A stretch of 16,909 nucleotides of DNA from Candidatus Methanolliviera sp. GoM_asphalt (lineage in GTDB: Archaea > Halobacteriota > Methanoliparia > Methanoliparales > Methanoliparaceae), in contig CABGHH010000017.1 of NCBI GenBank assembly GCA_902158745.1, positions 1 to 16,909 of the forward strand. The letters are read 5' to 3'. Below, piece after piece: positions 1 through 7,718 of the stretch (position 1 is its first letter; every line of letters begins with the position of its first letter). A program made the position numbers and the translations under genes. The notes under the pieces are model-generated. The model searched no databases, was not told where the DNA came from, and saw only the letters and a list, made by a program, of their open reading frames with translations.

Positions 1-1
1 A

Positions 2-22
2 TTGCAAATCTTCGATTTGCAA
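2..22. repeat. Palindromic element at window edge
   Basis: TTGCAAATC (2-10), loop TTC, GATTTGCAA (14-22): a perfect 9-bp inverted repeat lying 22 nt before the dehydrogenase start. Bases 5-22 match 10236-10253 at 17 of 18 positions. The element may continue beyond the left edge. Confidence 0.7.
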
Positions 23-43
23 CTAAAACTCTATATTTCTCTC

Positions 44-1060
44 ATGAAGAAGATTGCCCTGATTGCAGGAGATGGAGTGGGTCCAGAACTCGTCTCATGC
101 CTGGAAAGAGTCATCGATGTAGTAAATCCGAAGATAGAGATGATACGTTGTGATGCCGGTGAGGAATGGTGGAGAGAACATGGTGGAGACTCTTTAATTC
201 CGGATGAATCGTGGAACATTTTAGATGATGTCGATGTGTGCTTCAAGGGTCCCACAACTACCCCAGGGGGTGAAGGAACTCCAAAAAGCGTTGCAGTCTC
301 CATAAGGCAGAGATACGACCTATATGTAAATGTGAGGCCAATAGAGACGTACCCAAACACAAAAAATCCACTCGGAGACGTGGAATTATGCTGCGTCAGG
401 GAGGCAACGGAGGGATTTTACTTCGCAGCTGAGACCGCCTTGACAGAAGATACATACATCTCGATCAGAAAGATTACGAGGGATGCCAGTAAAAAGGTGG
501 CAGAATACGCATTTGAAGAGGCCCGCCGCAGAGGATACAGAACCGTCGTTGCCATACACAAGAGCAACATCCTCAAGAAGACCTGTGGATTATTCTTGGA
601 CGAGGTGATGAAGGTTAAAAAGGGATACCCTGATATAGATCTGATTACATATCACGTTGATAATATTGCACAACAGCTAATAAAGAACCCTCAAAGGTTC
701 AATAAAAATATACTACTCTCAACGAATTTATTTATGGATATAATAAGCGAAGAATGCTCCGCACTGGTGGGAAGTATCGGGTTGATACCTTCTGCTAATT
801 TTGGAGATGATTACGCGATGTTTGAGGCTGCGCACGGATCTGCTCCAAAGTACAAAGGAAAGGATATGGTGAATCCGACCGCAACGATACTCTCCGGAGC
901 ATGGATGCTCGAATATTTGGGGGAGAAGAAAGGAGTTGAGAAGATCAGAAGAGCCATCAAAGAAGTTATATCCGAAGGGAAAAATGTTACTTATGACCTC
1001 GGTGGGGGTGCGAAGATGAGCGAGATGACCGAGGAGATAATCAAATATATGGAGGAATAA
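44..1060 (+). CDS. icd: Isocitrate dehydrogenase-family enzyme (probably NADP-type)
   Basis: 338-residue beta-decarboxylating dehydrogenase of the isocitrate/isopropylmalate/homoisocitrate family. Seen: N-terminal IAGDGVGPE (7-15); substrate loop SVAVSIRQRYDLYVNVRP (82-99); REATEGFYFAAE (119-130) holding the catalytic Tyr (Y126); K173 in IHKSNILKKT; metal-binding Asp candidates D206 and D232; and HGSAPKY (264-270). In E. coli Icd the Lys-Tyr after HGTAP contacts the NADP 2'-phosphate, so NADP use is inferred. The family Asn that follows the phosphorylatable Ser by two residues is Ala here (A84), so homoisocitrate or a related substrate is not excluded. An upstream in-frame TTG at 2 exists, but the family N-terminus MKKIALIAGDG starts at ATG 44, so that start is chosen. 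At 338 residues it is shorter than E. coli Icd and closer to NAD-IDH/IPMDH length. The nac start codon lies 1 nt after the stop, suggesting co-transcription. Confidence 0.85.
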   Translation: MKKIALIAGDGVGPELVSCLERVIDVVNPKIEMIRCDAGEEWWREHGGDSLIPDESWNILDDVDVCFKGPTTTPGGEGTPKSVAVSIRQRYDLYVNVRPIETYPNTKNPLGDVELCCVREATEGFYFAAETALTEDTYISIRKITRDASKKVAEYAFEEARRRGYRTVVAIHKSNILKKTCGLFLDEVMKVKKGYPDIDLITYHVDNIAQQLIKNPQRFNKNILLSTNLFMDIISEECSALVGSIGLIPSANFGDDYAMFEAAHGSAPKYKGKDMVNPTATILSGAWMLEYLGEKKGVEKIRRAIKEVISEGKNVTYDLGGGAKMSEMTEEIIKYMEE

Positions 1061-1061
1061 A

Positions 1062-1397
1062 ATGTTTCCAAGAGGAATGAGCCCAAAAAAACTTCAACAG
1101 ATGATGAAGCAGATGGGGATTAATGTAGAAACGATAGATAACGTAATAGAGGTTAAGATAACTACAGATGATAGAGAGATCGTCTTCAAAGACGCGGAAG
1201 TCTCCATAATGGATGTAAAAGGGTCAAAGACGTATCAGGTTGTTGGGACACCGGAAGAGAGAGAGATAAGTAAAATAAAAAGAGAAGACATCGAACTTGT
1301 CATGGAGAAGGCTGGAGTAAGCGAAAAAGAGGCTAAAAAAGCACTTGAAGAGGCGGAGGGGGATCTCGCAGAGGCGATAATGAAATTAGCCGAATGA
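1062..1397 (+). CDS. nac: Nascent polypeptide-associated complex protein (archaeal NAC)
   Basis: 111-residue archaeal NAC, a ribosome-bound chaperone that forms a homodimer and shields emerging polypeptides. The N-terminus MFPRGMSPKKLQQMMKQMG is typical of the family. A NAC beta-barrel domain follows (about 20-70, including KTYQVVGTPEE), then a C-terminal UBA domain (about 74-111, IELVMEKAGVSEKEAKKALE) that matches the family length. The start is ATG 1062, with GGAGG at 1051-1055 lying inside the last codons of the upstream dehydrogenase gene. With a 1-nt intergenic gap this implies translational coupling. No functional link between the two genes is evident. The 141 nt after its stop (1398-1538) are AT-rich, separate it from a converging gene, and contain only a small hairpin. 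Confidence 0.95.
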   Translation: MFPRGMSPKKLQQMMKQMGINVETIDNVIEVKITTDDREIVFKDAEVSIMDVKGSKTYQVVGTPEEREISKIKREDIELVMEKAGVSEKEAKKALEEAEGDLAEAIMKLAE

Positions 1398-1504
1398 TCT
1401 AGAATCTTTCTCTTGCCATCTCATTGGGCGTGGACAAAAGTAAATTAGTTTGCATGATTGAACTATAAGCGATAGAGATAAAAGAACAATTTGGATTTCA
1501 AGAA

Positions 1505-1522
1505 TACTTCGTCGTGGAAGTA
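1505..1522. terminator. Small hairpin between convergent genes
   Basis: TACTTC (1505-1510) and GAAGTA (1517-1522) form a 6-bp stem with a 6-nt loop between the converging nac gene and the minus-strand redox gene. It could mark transcript ends, but it is short and has no strong T-tract on either side, so this is a weak call. Confidence 0.2.
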
Positions 1523-1538
1523 ATCAGACAATTTACAC

Positions 1539-3905
1539 TTAAACTTTTGCAGATATATCACTGAAATATTTTGGCTGGTAGAATCCTTCTGTTAGAACAA
1601 CCATATCGAATTCTTCTTCTTTTTTACCATATTTAATTAGCAAATTCTCACTTTCATCGACCTCTTCGATTTTAACATCTTTTGCACGGATAACTTTAAC
1701 CTTTTTATTTTTTTTAACATCAGCATTAGAAAAGATGAAAGAATCTATATCCTTCTCTTTGGCATCAATAGCTTCTTGAAGGATGTATTTGAAGGTTACT
1801 GGATCCTTATCCATCTGTATAAAAGCAATCTTACCAGGTATATCACCATCGTACGGTCTAATGATCATACCACCATAAGGGCCCGATTCATCAAGAATGC
1901 GTTCAAACTCTGTTAATGTAACGACGTTGGAATACATATATTGGGATGGAATCTTCTCTTCCATTTCAGGTGCAACTATAATCTTATCTACTTCTATCTC
2001 TGATCTCTTTTCTTTCTGATTATATTCTATCGCATCTCTTGGGCATACCTCTGCACATATTCCACACCCTATACATTTTCTACAGCTTAAACATCTATTC
2101 GATTCCTCAATCGCCATCTTCTCATCATATCCATGATTTACTTCATCAAAATTTTTTATTCTCTCTTTCACCTCGATCTTTGGGGGTTTTATCATCTCTT
2201 CTTTCTCCATCTCCTTTAATGCAAAGTAGTGCTTTGAAAGTTTTGCCCTTTCAATCTCTGTATCATCTATGGGTTCTACTCTGAAATCTTCTCCTTTTTC
2301 ACCATCTAAATATTCTTCGATGGATAAAGCAGCCTTTTTACCTCCTGCTATCGCATCTATCACTATTTTGGGCCCCGTCACCACATCTCCACCAGCAAAT
2401 ATTCCTTTTGCGCTCGTTTCACCTCTATCATCTACCTTGATCCTTCCCCTTTCTGCTTTAATGTCATCGGGTAGAAAATCGAGTTTAGATGCCTGACCTA
2501 TGGCAGGTATCACGGTATCAACATCTATAATAAATTCTGATTCTTTTATCGGAACTGGCCTTCTTCTTCCGGATTCGTCAGGGGCACCCAACTCCATTTT
2601 TATACATTCTATCTTCTCCACCGATTTAAATCCTATAATTCCTGTTGGATTTGCCAAAAAGATGAATTTAACCCCTTCCTCCTCGGCATCCATCACCTCT
2701 TCATCGTTCGCCGGCATCTCTTTTCTAGATCTCCTATAAACGATTGTAACATCTGATCCTAACCGAATGGCACATCTAGCCGCATCTATCGCTACGTTTC
2801 CCCCACCTACCACCGCAACCTTCTCTCCTATCTTCACCTCTCTTCCGAGATTGATATCGCGAAGGAAATCTACACCGTGAACGACGCCTTCCATCTCTTC
2901 CCCCTCTACACCGAGTTTTCTGCTTCCGTGTGATCCAACAGCGATGAAGAGAGCATTGTATTCATTACGAATCTCGTTAAACCGTTTCTTGTCTATCTCC
3001 TCTTCTATGATATCAACACCTATATCCTTTATGTATTGAATCTCCTTCTCCAAGATCTCTCTCGGTAGTCTATACTTTGGAATACCTACTGCCATCATGC
3101 CTCCAATCGCTGGAAGTTTCTCAAAGATCACCACGTCGTATCCAAACTTCTTTAGATCATGGGCGGCAGAAAGCCCAGCAGGACCGGAACCGATGATCGC
3201 AATCTTTTTACCTTTGGTGGAAGGAATCACCTCAGGTTTTATCTCCTCCCCACCATTATAGGCACAATCCGTAACAAACCTCTTTACCTCCACGATGGAG
3301 ATAGGATCATCGATCAATCCTCTCTTACATCTATCTTCGCACGGATGCGGACAGACCCTGCCCAAGACGCCGGGGAATGGAACTTTACTTCTTATTAACT
3401 TATAAGCCTCTTTGAATCTACCATCTGCCGTTAATCCCACATAACCTCTGATATCAAGATTTACCGGGCAGGCGTTCTGGCAGAAAGGCGTCTCCTTCTC
3501 TATGTAAAATGATCCATTATAAGGAGATATCGCGTTCTTGTTGATCAACCACTCGTTAAACCTATCGGGTGGCCTGACAGGGCATATCTTTAAGCATTCG
3601 CCACAACCATCACATTTATCAGGATCTACCCGGATTGGACTCGTTTTCAAATGCACAGAAAACCCTTTATCATTCTTATCTATCTTCTCAACGATAGTGT
3701 TTGTTATGGGATGAATGTTCTCTTTATTCTTAATTTCATCTAAATAAGAGCTCAAAATTTCTGAAGATTTCTTTCCATCTATAAGATGTAGCTTGGAAGA
3801 AAATCCACCGATGCTCGGAAGTCTTTCAACGAGATAAACCTCTCCCTCCTCTTCTAAACACGCCTTTATACCATCATATCCCCCTCCCACGATCAGTGTT
3901 TTCAT
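1539..3905 (-). CDS. HdrA-like flavoprotein with inserted ferredoxin-GltD/NfnB-ferredoxin block
   Basis: 788 residues; last gene of the minus-strand redox cluster, overlapping mvhD by ATGA. Residues 1-90 look like the start of an HdrA FAD domain (VGGGYDG 6-12, SIGGFSSKL 31-39). A ferredoxin motif follows (C98, C101, C104, C108). Residues 135-600 are a complete GltD/NfnB-like NAD(P)H oxidoreductase: cluster cysteines C142, C146, C185, C189, C193; FAD motif GSGPAG (239-244); NADPH motif GGGNVAIDAAR (367-377) with YRRSRKEMPA; and a second FAD motif GIFAGGDVVTGP (501-512). A second cysteine-rich ferredoxin region lies at C605-C621. Residues 636-788 resume HdrA-like sequence (VVTLTEFERILDESGPYGG, IPGKIAFIQ) but lack the CxGSRD...CSRxCC cysteines. 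Inferred role: an NAD(P)H electron input/output module for the adjacent HdrA-MvhD complex. It resembles the GltD-containing HdrL proteins of sulfate reducers, but is shorter. Confidence 0.85.
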   Translation of the reverse strand: MKTLIVGGGYDGIKACLEEEGEVYLVERLPSIGGFSSKLHLIDGKKSSEILSSYLDEIKNKENIHPITNTIVEKIDKNDKGFSVHLKTSPIRVDPDKCDGCGECLKICPVRPPDRFNEWLINKNAISPYNGSFYIEKETPFCQNACPVNLDIRGYVGLTADGRFKEAYKLIRSKVPFPGVLGRVCPHPCEDRCKRGLIDDPISIVEVKRFVTDCAYNGGEEIKPEVIPSTKGKKIAIIGSGPAGLSAAHDLKKFGYDVVIFEKLPAIGGMMAVGIPKYRLPREILEKEIQYIKDIGVDIIEEEIDKKRFNEIRNEYNALFIAVGSHGSRKLGVEGEEMEGVVHGVDFLRDINLGREVKIGEKVAVVGGGNVAIDAARCAIRLGSDVTIVYRRSRKEMPANDEEVMDAEEEGVKFIFLANPTGIIGFKSVEKIECIKMELGAPDESGRRRPVPIKESEFIIDVDTVIPAIGQASKLDFLPDDIKAERGRIKVDDRGETSAKGIFAGGDVVTGPKIVIDAIAGGKKAALSIEEYLDGEKGEDFRVEPIDDTEIERAKLSKHYFALKEMEKEEMIKPPKIEVKERIKNFDEVNHGYDEKMAIEESNRCLSCRKCIGCGICAEVCPRDAIEYNQKEKRSEIEVDKIIVAPEMEEKIPSQYMYSNVVTLTEFERILDESGPYGGMIIRPYDGDIPGKIAFIQMDKDPVTFKYILQEAIDAKEKDIDSFIFSNADVKKNKKVKVIRAKDVKIEEVDESENLLIKYGKKEEEFDMVVLTEGFYQPKYFSDISAKV

Positions 3906-4639
3906 GCATATTCCTCCGCGATATAAAGTGGTGTTTTATCCTCTATCTTATGCATCTTCACTAATTCTCTCTTTTTAAGTTCCAATATATGTCTCAATAC
4001 ACGTGGAGGTTTTAATTTCATCTTCTCTGCAATATCTTTAGTGGAGAGCGGATCTTTAAGCATAAGAAGTATCTTCTTCTCTTCATAATCCTCTTTTATC
4101 ATATCACTCAACAATCTATCCATCTCATGCATAGTAAAGACTTCTCCATATTTGTTTCCTTCTTCCATAAGATCCTTTTGTTTTGTTGCCAATATTCTTA
4201 ATCTATAATCCTCAGCTGAAAGAATAATTGCCTTAAGATCATCTTTTTCAAATTTAATCTGATCTAACTTCCTTATTTTTTCTGTAAACTCATTTATGAC
4301 CTCTACAAATCTTGAACCTTCACTTGCACTCACCCATTCTAATCTGATTCTAGAAGGATCTATATCTACAACTTCTAACATTCTCTTTGTCATATCTATC
4401 TTCTTCTCTGCATAGTAGTTTCCGCTAATGTAATGACAATCACCTGGATGACATCCTCCAATGAATACGCCATCGGCTCCGTGAAGAAAAGTATCGAGGA
4501 TGATCGTGGGATCGAGCCTTCCACTGCACATCATTCTTATGATCCTGATATCCGGAAGGTACTGAAAGCGAGAGACACCCGCGAGATCCGCACCTGCATA
4601 GCAACACCAGTTGCATAGAAATCCTATGATCTTCGACAT
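3902..4639 (-). CDS. mvhD: MvhD-type iron-sulfur subunit with C-terminal winged helix
   Basis: 245 residues. Residues 1-125 are a clear MvhD/delta-subunit domain: CNWCCYAGADLAG (9-21), IRMMCSGRLDP (34-44), GGCHPGDCHY (61-70) and WVSASEGSRF (102-111), which carry the conserved cluster cysteines C9, C12/C13, C38, C63 and C68. In methanogens MvhD is a [2Fe-2S] protein joining hydrogenase or formate dehydrogenase to HdrA. Stand-alone MvhD is about 140 residues. Here about 120 extra residues follow: a charged helical linker (130-185), then a winged-helix-like domain (187-245; STKDIAEKMKLKPPRVLRHI, then a wing ending in PLYIA). Whether that domain binds DNA or protein is unknown. The Shine-Dalgarno GGAGG lies in the 3' end of hdrA, 2 nt separate the genes, and the next gene overlaps by 4 nt. 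The three are therefore probably translated together. Confidence 0.9.
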   Translation of the reverse strand: MSKIIGFLCNWCCYAGADLAGVSRFQYLPDIRIIRMMCSGRLDPTIILDTFLHGADGVFIGGCHPGDCHYISGNYYAEKKIDMTKRMLEVVDIDPSRIRLEWVSASEGSRFVEVINEFTEKIRKLDQIKFEKDDLKAIILSAEDYRLRILATKQKDLMEEGNKYGEVFTMHEMDRLLSDMIKEDYEEKKILLMLKDPLSTKDIAEKMKLKPPRVLRHILELKKRELVKMHKIEDKTPLYIAEEYA

Positions 4640-4641
4640 TT

Positions 4642-7608
4642 TTACGCCTCCAGGATTGCTCTTTCTTCTGCGATTAATTGATCATCCGTGAAGTGCCTCA
4701 TCGTGATTGCACGCATTGTACAACTGGATGCACAGACGCCACATCCCTTACATTTCACATTTGTAACCTCTGCTTTTTTTCTCCCATCTTTTTCTACAAC
4801 TTTTATTGCCATAAAAGGACATACAGATTCACATATTCCACATCCGATACAGAGATCCTCATTTACCATTGATGTGATTCCTTCTGCCTCTATCTCCTCC
4901 TTCGATAGCAGTATGCTAACTCTCGATGCCACCCCAACAGCTTGGCACATCGTATCGACATAATCTTTTGGACTCTGTGCAGTTCCACAGAGGAAGAAAC
5001 CATCAGAGGTAAAATCTAGTGGTCTCAACTTTAGATGAGCCTCCAGGAAGAAACCATCTGACGATAGAGGAATCCTCAACATCTTGGAGAGACTTTCATA
5101 TTCATCATCAGGCACTATGGCGGCAGACAGAATAACCTTGTCAGCTTTAATTGTAAATTTCTCTCGTAGAAGTGTATCATTGATGCTGACCGTGTCATCT
5201 TTAACTTCGGGTCGTTCATTCAGATCAAATCTGATGAATAATACCCCTAATTTTCCAGCTTCCAAGTACATCTCTTCTGCTTGATGTGAGAATGTTCTTA
5301 TATCTCTATATAATACATAAATCTCTGTATGTGGCCATTTCTTCTTTATATCTATTGCATTCTTTATAGCTTCCGAACAGCAGATCCTTGAGCAATATCT
5401 CCTGTATTTCTCCCTCGATCCGGCACACTGGATCATAACGATCTTCTCTTTGTCGGATATCTTATCTTCGGCGATTAATCTTTGAAGCTCCAACTGAGTA
5501 TAGACGTTTGGTTGCCCATATCCATAGATGTTGGGTTTCCATTCATTTCCTCCAGTCGCGAGGACGACCGCACCTGCACTTATTGCTGATCCATCCGAGA
5601 GCGTTGCATCAAAATTACCGACAAAACCTGAGAGATCTTCTAATCTCGTATTGAGATGAACTTTTATCTTTTTATTACTATTAATTTTATCGATCTTCTC
5701 TCTTACTATCTCCTTTGGGTCTAAATCTGGGAAGAGATGATACATCTCATTGAATATCCCTCCAAGTTTCTCTTTCTTCTCTATTAAATGAACCTCAAAT
5801 CCTCCTCTTGCGATCTGATAGGAAGCCTCCATCCCTGCCACCCCTCCACCGATAACGATGGCTTTTTGGGTTACAGGCATCTTTTCTGGCTTCTGTGGCT
5901 CTAATAATGTAGCCCTCGCAACTGCACTCTTGATAATGTCTTTTGCCTTCTCGTTTGCTTCCTTCGGATAATCTTTATGAACCCAAGAGCAGTGCTCCCT
6001 TATATTTGCAAATTCAAAGAGATATGGATTCAACCCAACCTCCTGTATCGTTTCCCTAAATAGTGGTTCATGCGTTCTCGGAGTGCAAGCGGCAACGATA
6101 ACTCTATTTAAATTATGTTCAACAACCGCTGTCCTGATGTTGTTGATCCCCTCCTCGGAGCATGCATACATCGTATCCGTGGCATATACCACGTTTTTTA
6201 GTGTCTTTGCATATTCTGCGAGCACCTTCGTATCTATGACAGCCGCTATGTTACTACCGCAGTGACAGACGAAGACGCCGATCCTTGCTTCCTCCGAAGA
6301 GACATCCTTCTCTAAAGGAAATTCCTTTGGTTTTACGAGTTTTCCTCTCTCTGATGCTAAATCTCCTGCGGCTAGTGCGGCAGCACCACAGGACATTGCC
6401 ACCGTATCGGTGATGTCCCTCACGTCTTGAGCAACACCTGCAACATAGACTCCTTTTCTCTCCGTTTCCATCGGTAATCCTTTACTCTTAATGAATCCAT
6501 ATTCATCCAGTTCTAAACGAAGAATCTCTGCCATCTTTTCATTATTTGGTAAAATTGCATTTGCGAGGATTGCCATATCACATTCGTATTCTCCAGCCTT
6601 CCCAGAGATCGTATCTTCATACCTAACGATATGATTATCTCCCTTTTTATAGATCTCGGCGGCTCTTCCCCGAACAAATTTTATGCCATATTCTTCTACT
6701 GCCCTATCGTAAAATTCTTCATACCCCTTTCCAAATGCCCGTATATCTATGTAGAATATTGTACATTCGATCTCGGGATGATGCTCTTTTACAAGTATTG
6801 CCTGTTTTATCGCATACATACAGCAGACGCGGGAGCAGTATGGCACACCATTATGGATGTCTCTACTTCCAACGCATTGAATAAATGCGATCTTCTTTGG
6901 AACTTCACGATTGTCTGCCCTATAAATTTCACCACCCGTGAATCCAGATGCATTGATCAGACGCTCGAGCTCCAAGCCAGTTATGACGTTTGGATATATC
7001 TTGTATCCGTATTCTTCTACCTTTGAGACGTCAAAGAGGCTGAAACCGACGGTATCGATGATGGCGCCCACATTGATCTCGATGATCTCATCCTTCTGCG
7101 AAAAATTGATCGCTTTAATGTCCTTACAGGCATCCAAACACTTATAACATTTCCTACAGTGATCCATATCGATTGTAAAGATTGATGGAACCGCTTGAGG
7201 AAATGGCCTGTATATTATCTTTCTAAACCCACAGCCAACCTCGTACTCGTTTGGAACTTCCACCGGACAGACTTCCGAGCATTCTCCACATCCCGTACAA
7301 TTATCATCGATATATCTTGCCTTATTTCTTACCTTAACCCTAAAATCTCCCTCCTTTCCTTTGACAGATTCTACTTCTGAGTATGCAAGCAACTCTATGC
7401 TAGGATGTCTTGATAGATCTACCATTCTAGGAGCCAAGGTACACATTGAACAATCGAGCGTTGGAAACGTTTTATCCAACTGGGACATCTTTCCTCCAAT
7501 CGAAGGAGAGGATTCGACAAGATAAACCTTGTAACCTATATTCGCAAGATCTAATGAGGCAACCATGCCACCCACACCACCACCTATTATCAATACCGCA
7601 CCAATCAT
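4642..7608 (-). CDS. hdrA: Double HdrA: two fused heterodisulfide reductase subunit A-type modules
   Basis: 988 residues, built of two HdrA-type halves. Half 1 (1-430) has FAD motif GGGVGG (9-14), the conserved CSMC (53-56), an inserted double ferredoxin (C104/107/110/114 and C151/154/157/161), CVGSRD (245-250) and YCSRVCC (257-263). A region like the N-terminal domain of canonical HdrA follows (442-580; VCHCGSN 447-453, C483, CTPRTHEP 508-515, REHCSWVH). Half 2 (582-900) has GGGVAG (587-592), CAGSRE (728-733) and YCSRICC (738-744), but no inserted ferredoxin. It ends in a 2[4Fe-4S] domain (C920/923/926/930, C953/956/959/963). HdrA is the flavin electron-bifurcating subunit of soluble heterodisulfide reductase complexes. 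Two FADs and several clusters are predicted. The start ATG 7608 is preceded by GAGG. No hdrB or hdrC lies in the window, so the electron acceptor is open. Confidence 0.9.
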   Translation of the reverse strand: MIGAVLIIGGGVGGMVASLDLANIGYKVYLVESSPSIGGKMSQLDKTFPTLDCSMCTLAPRMVDLSRHPSIELLAYSEVESVKGKEGDFRVKVRNKARYIDDNCTGCGECSEVCPVEVPNEYEVGCGFRKIIYRPFPQAVPSIFTIDMDHCRKCYKCLDACKDIKAINFSQKDEIIEINVGAIIDTVGFSLFDVSKVEEYGYKIYPNVITGLELERLINASGFTGGEIYRADNREVPKKIAFIQCVGSRDIHNGVPYCSRVCCMYAIKQAILVKEHHPEIECTIFYIDIRAFGKGYEEFYDRAVEEYGIKFVRGRAAEIYKKGDNHIVRYEDTISGKAGEYECDMAILANAILPNNEKMAEILRLELDEYGFIKSKGLPMETERKGVYVAGVAQDVRDITDTVAMSCGAAALAAGDLASERGKLVKPKEFPLEKDVSSEEARIGVFVCHCGSNIAAVIDTKVLAEYAKTLKNVVYATDTMYACSEEGINNIRTAVVEHNLNRVIVAACTPRTHEPLFRETIQEVGLNPYLFEFANIREHCSWVHKDYPKEANEKAKDIIKSAVARATLLEPQKPEKMPVTQKAIVIGGGVAGMEASYQIARGGFEVHLIEKKEKLGGIFNEMYHLFPDLDPKEIVREKIDKINSNKKIKVHLNTRLEDLSGFVGNFDATLSDGSAISAGAVVLATGGNEWKPNIYGYGQPNVYTQLELQRLIAEDKISDKEKIVMIQCAGSREKYRRYCSRICCSEAIKNAIDIKKKWPHTEIYVLYRDIRTFSHQAEEMYLEAGKLGVLFIRFDLNERPEVKDDTVSINDTLLREKFTIKADKVILSAAIVPDDEYESLSKMLRIPLSSDGFFLEAHLKLRPLDFTSDGFFLCGTAQSPKDYVDTMCQAVGVASRVSILLSKEEIEAEGITSMVNEDLCIGCGICESVCPFMAIKVVEKDGRKKAEVTNVKCKGCGVCASSCTMRAITMRHFTDDQLIAEERAILEA

Positions 7609-7638
7609 CTCTATCCTCTACCATTTTTAATAGGGTAT

Positions 7639-7649
7639 GATAAAAATTC
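7639..7649 (-). promoter_or_regulatory. Possible internal TATA box before the HdrA/MvhD cluster
   Basis: The 110-nt gap between the thiolase stop and hdrA is the longest inside the minus-strand cluster. On the minus strand it holds GAATTTTTATC (7639-7649), about 30 nt before hdrA, and a second AT-rich candidate, TTGTATAATTG, at about 7688-7698. Either could start a separate hdrA-mvhD transcript. This is a visual call only. Confidence 0.25.
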
Positions 7650-7718
7650 TTCCTCTTGATAACTTTTTCCATCTTTAGGGGCTGTCAGGCAATTATACAA
7701 CATAGTGAATTTATTTAA

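Noticed and set aside
2..43. N-terminal extension of the dehydrogenase from TTG at 2
   Set aside because: The added residues come from a palindrome and precede the conserved family N-terminus MKKIALIAGDG, so ATG 44 is the better start.
6631..7026. 131-residue plus-strand ORF antisense to hdrA
   Set aside because: Long only because the reverse complement of the hdrA codons has few stops in that frame; composition is Cys/Tyr/Phe-rich and meaningless.
7472..7672. 66-residue minus-strand ORF at the start of hdrA
   Set aside because: Out-of-frame shadow of the HdrA N-terminus, visible as a Gly/Trp-rich reading of the FAD motif codons.
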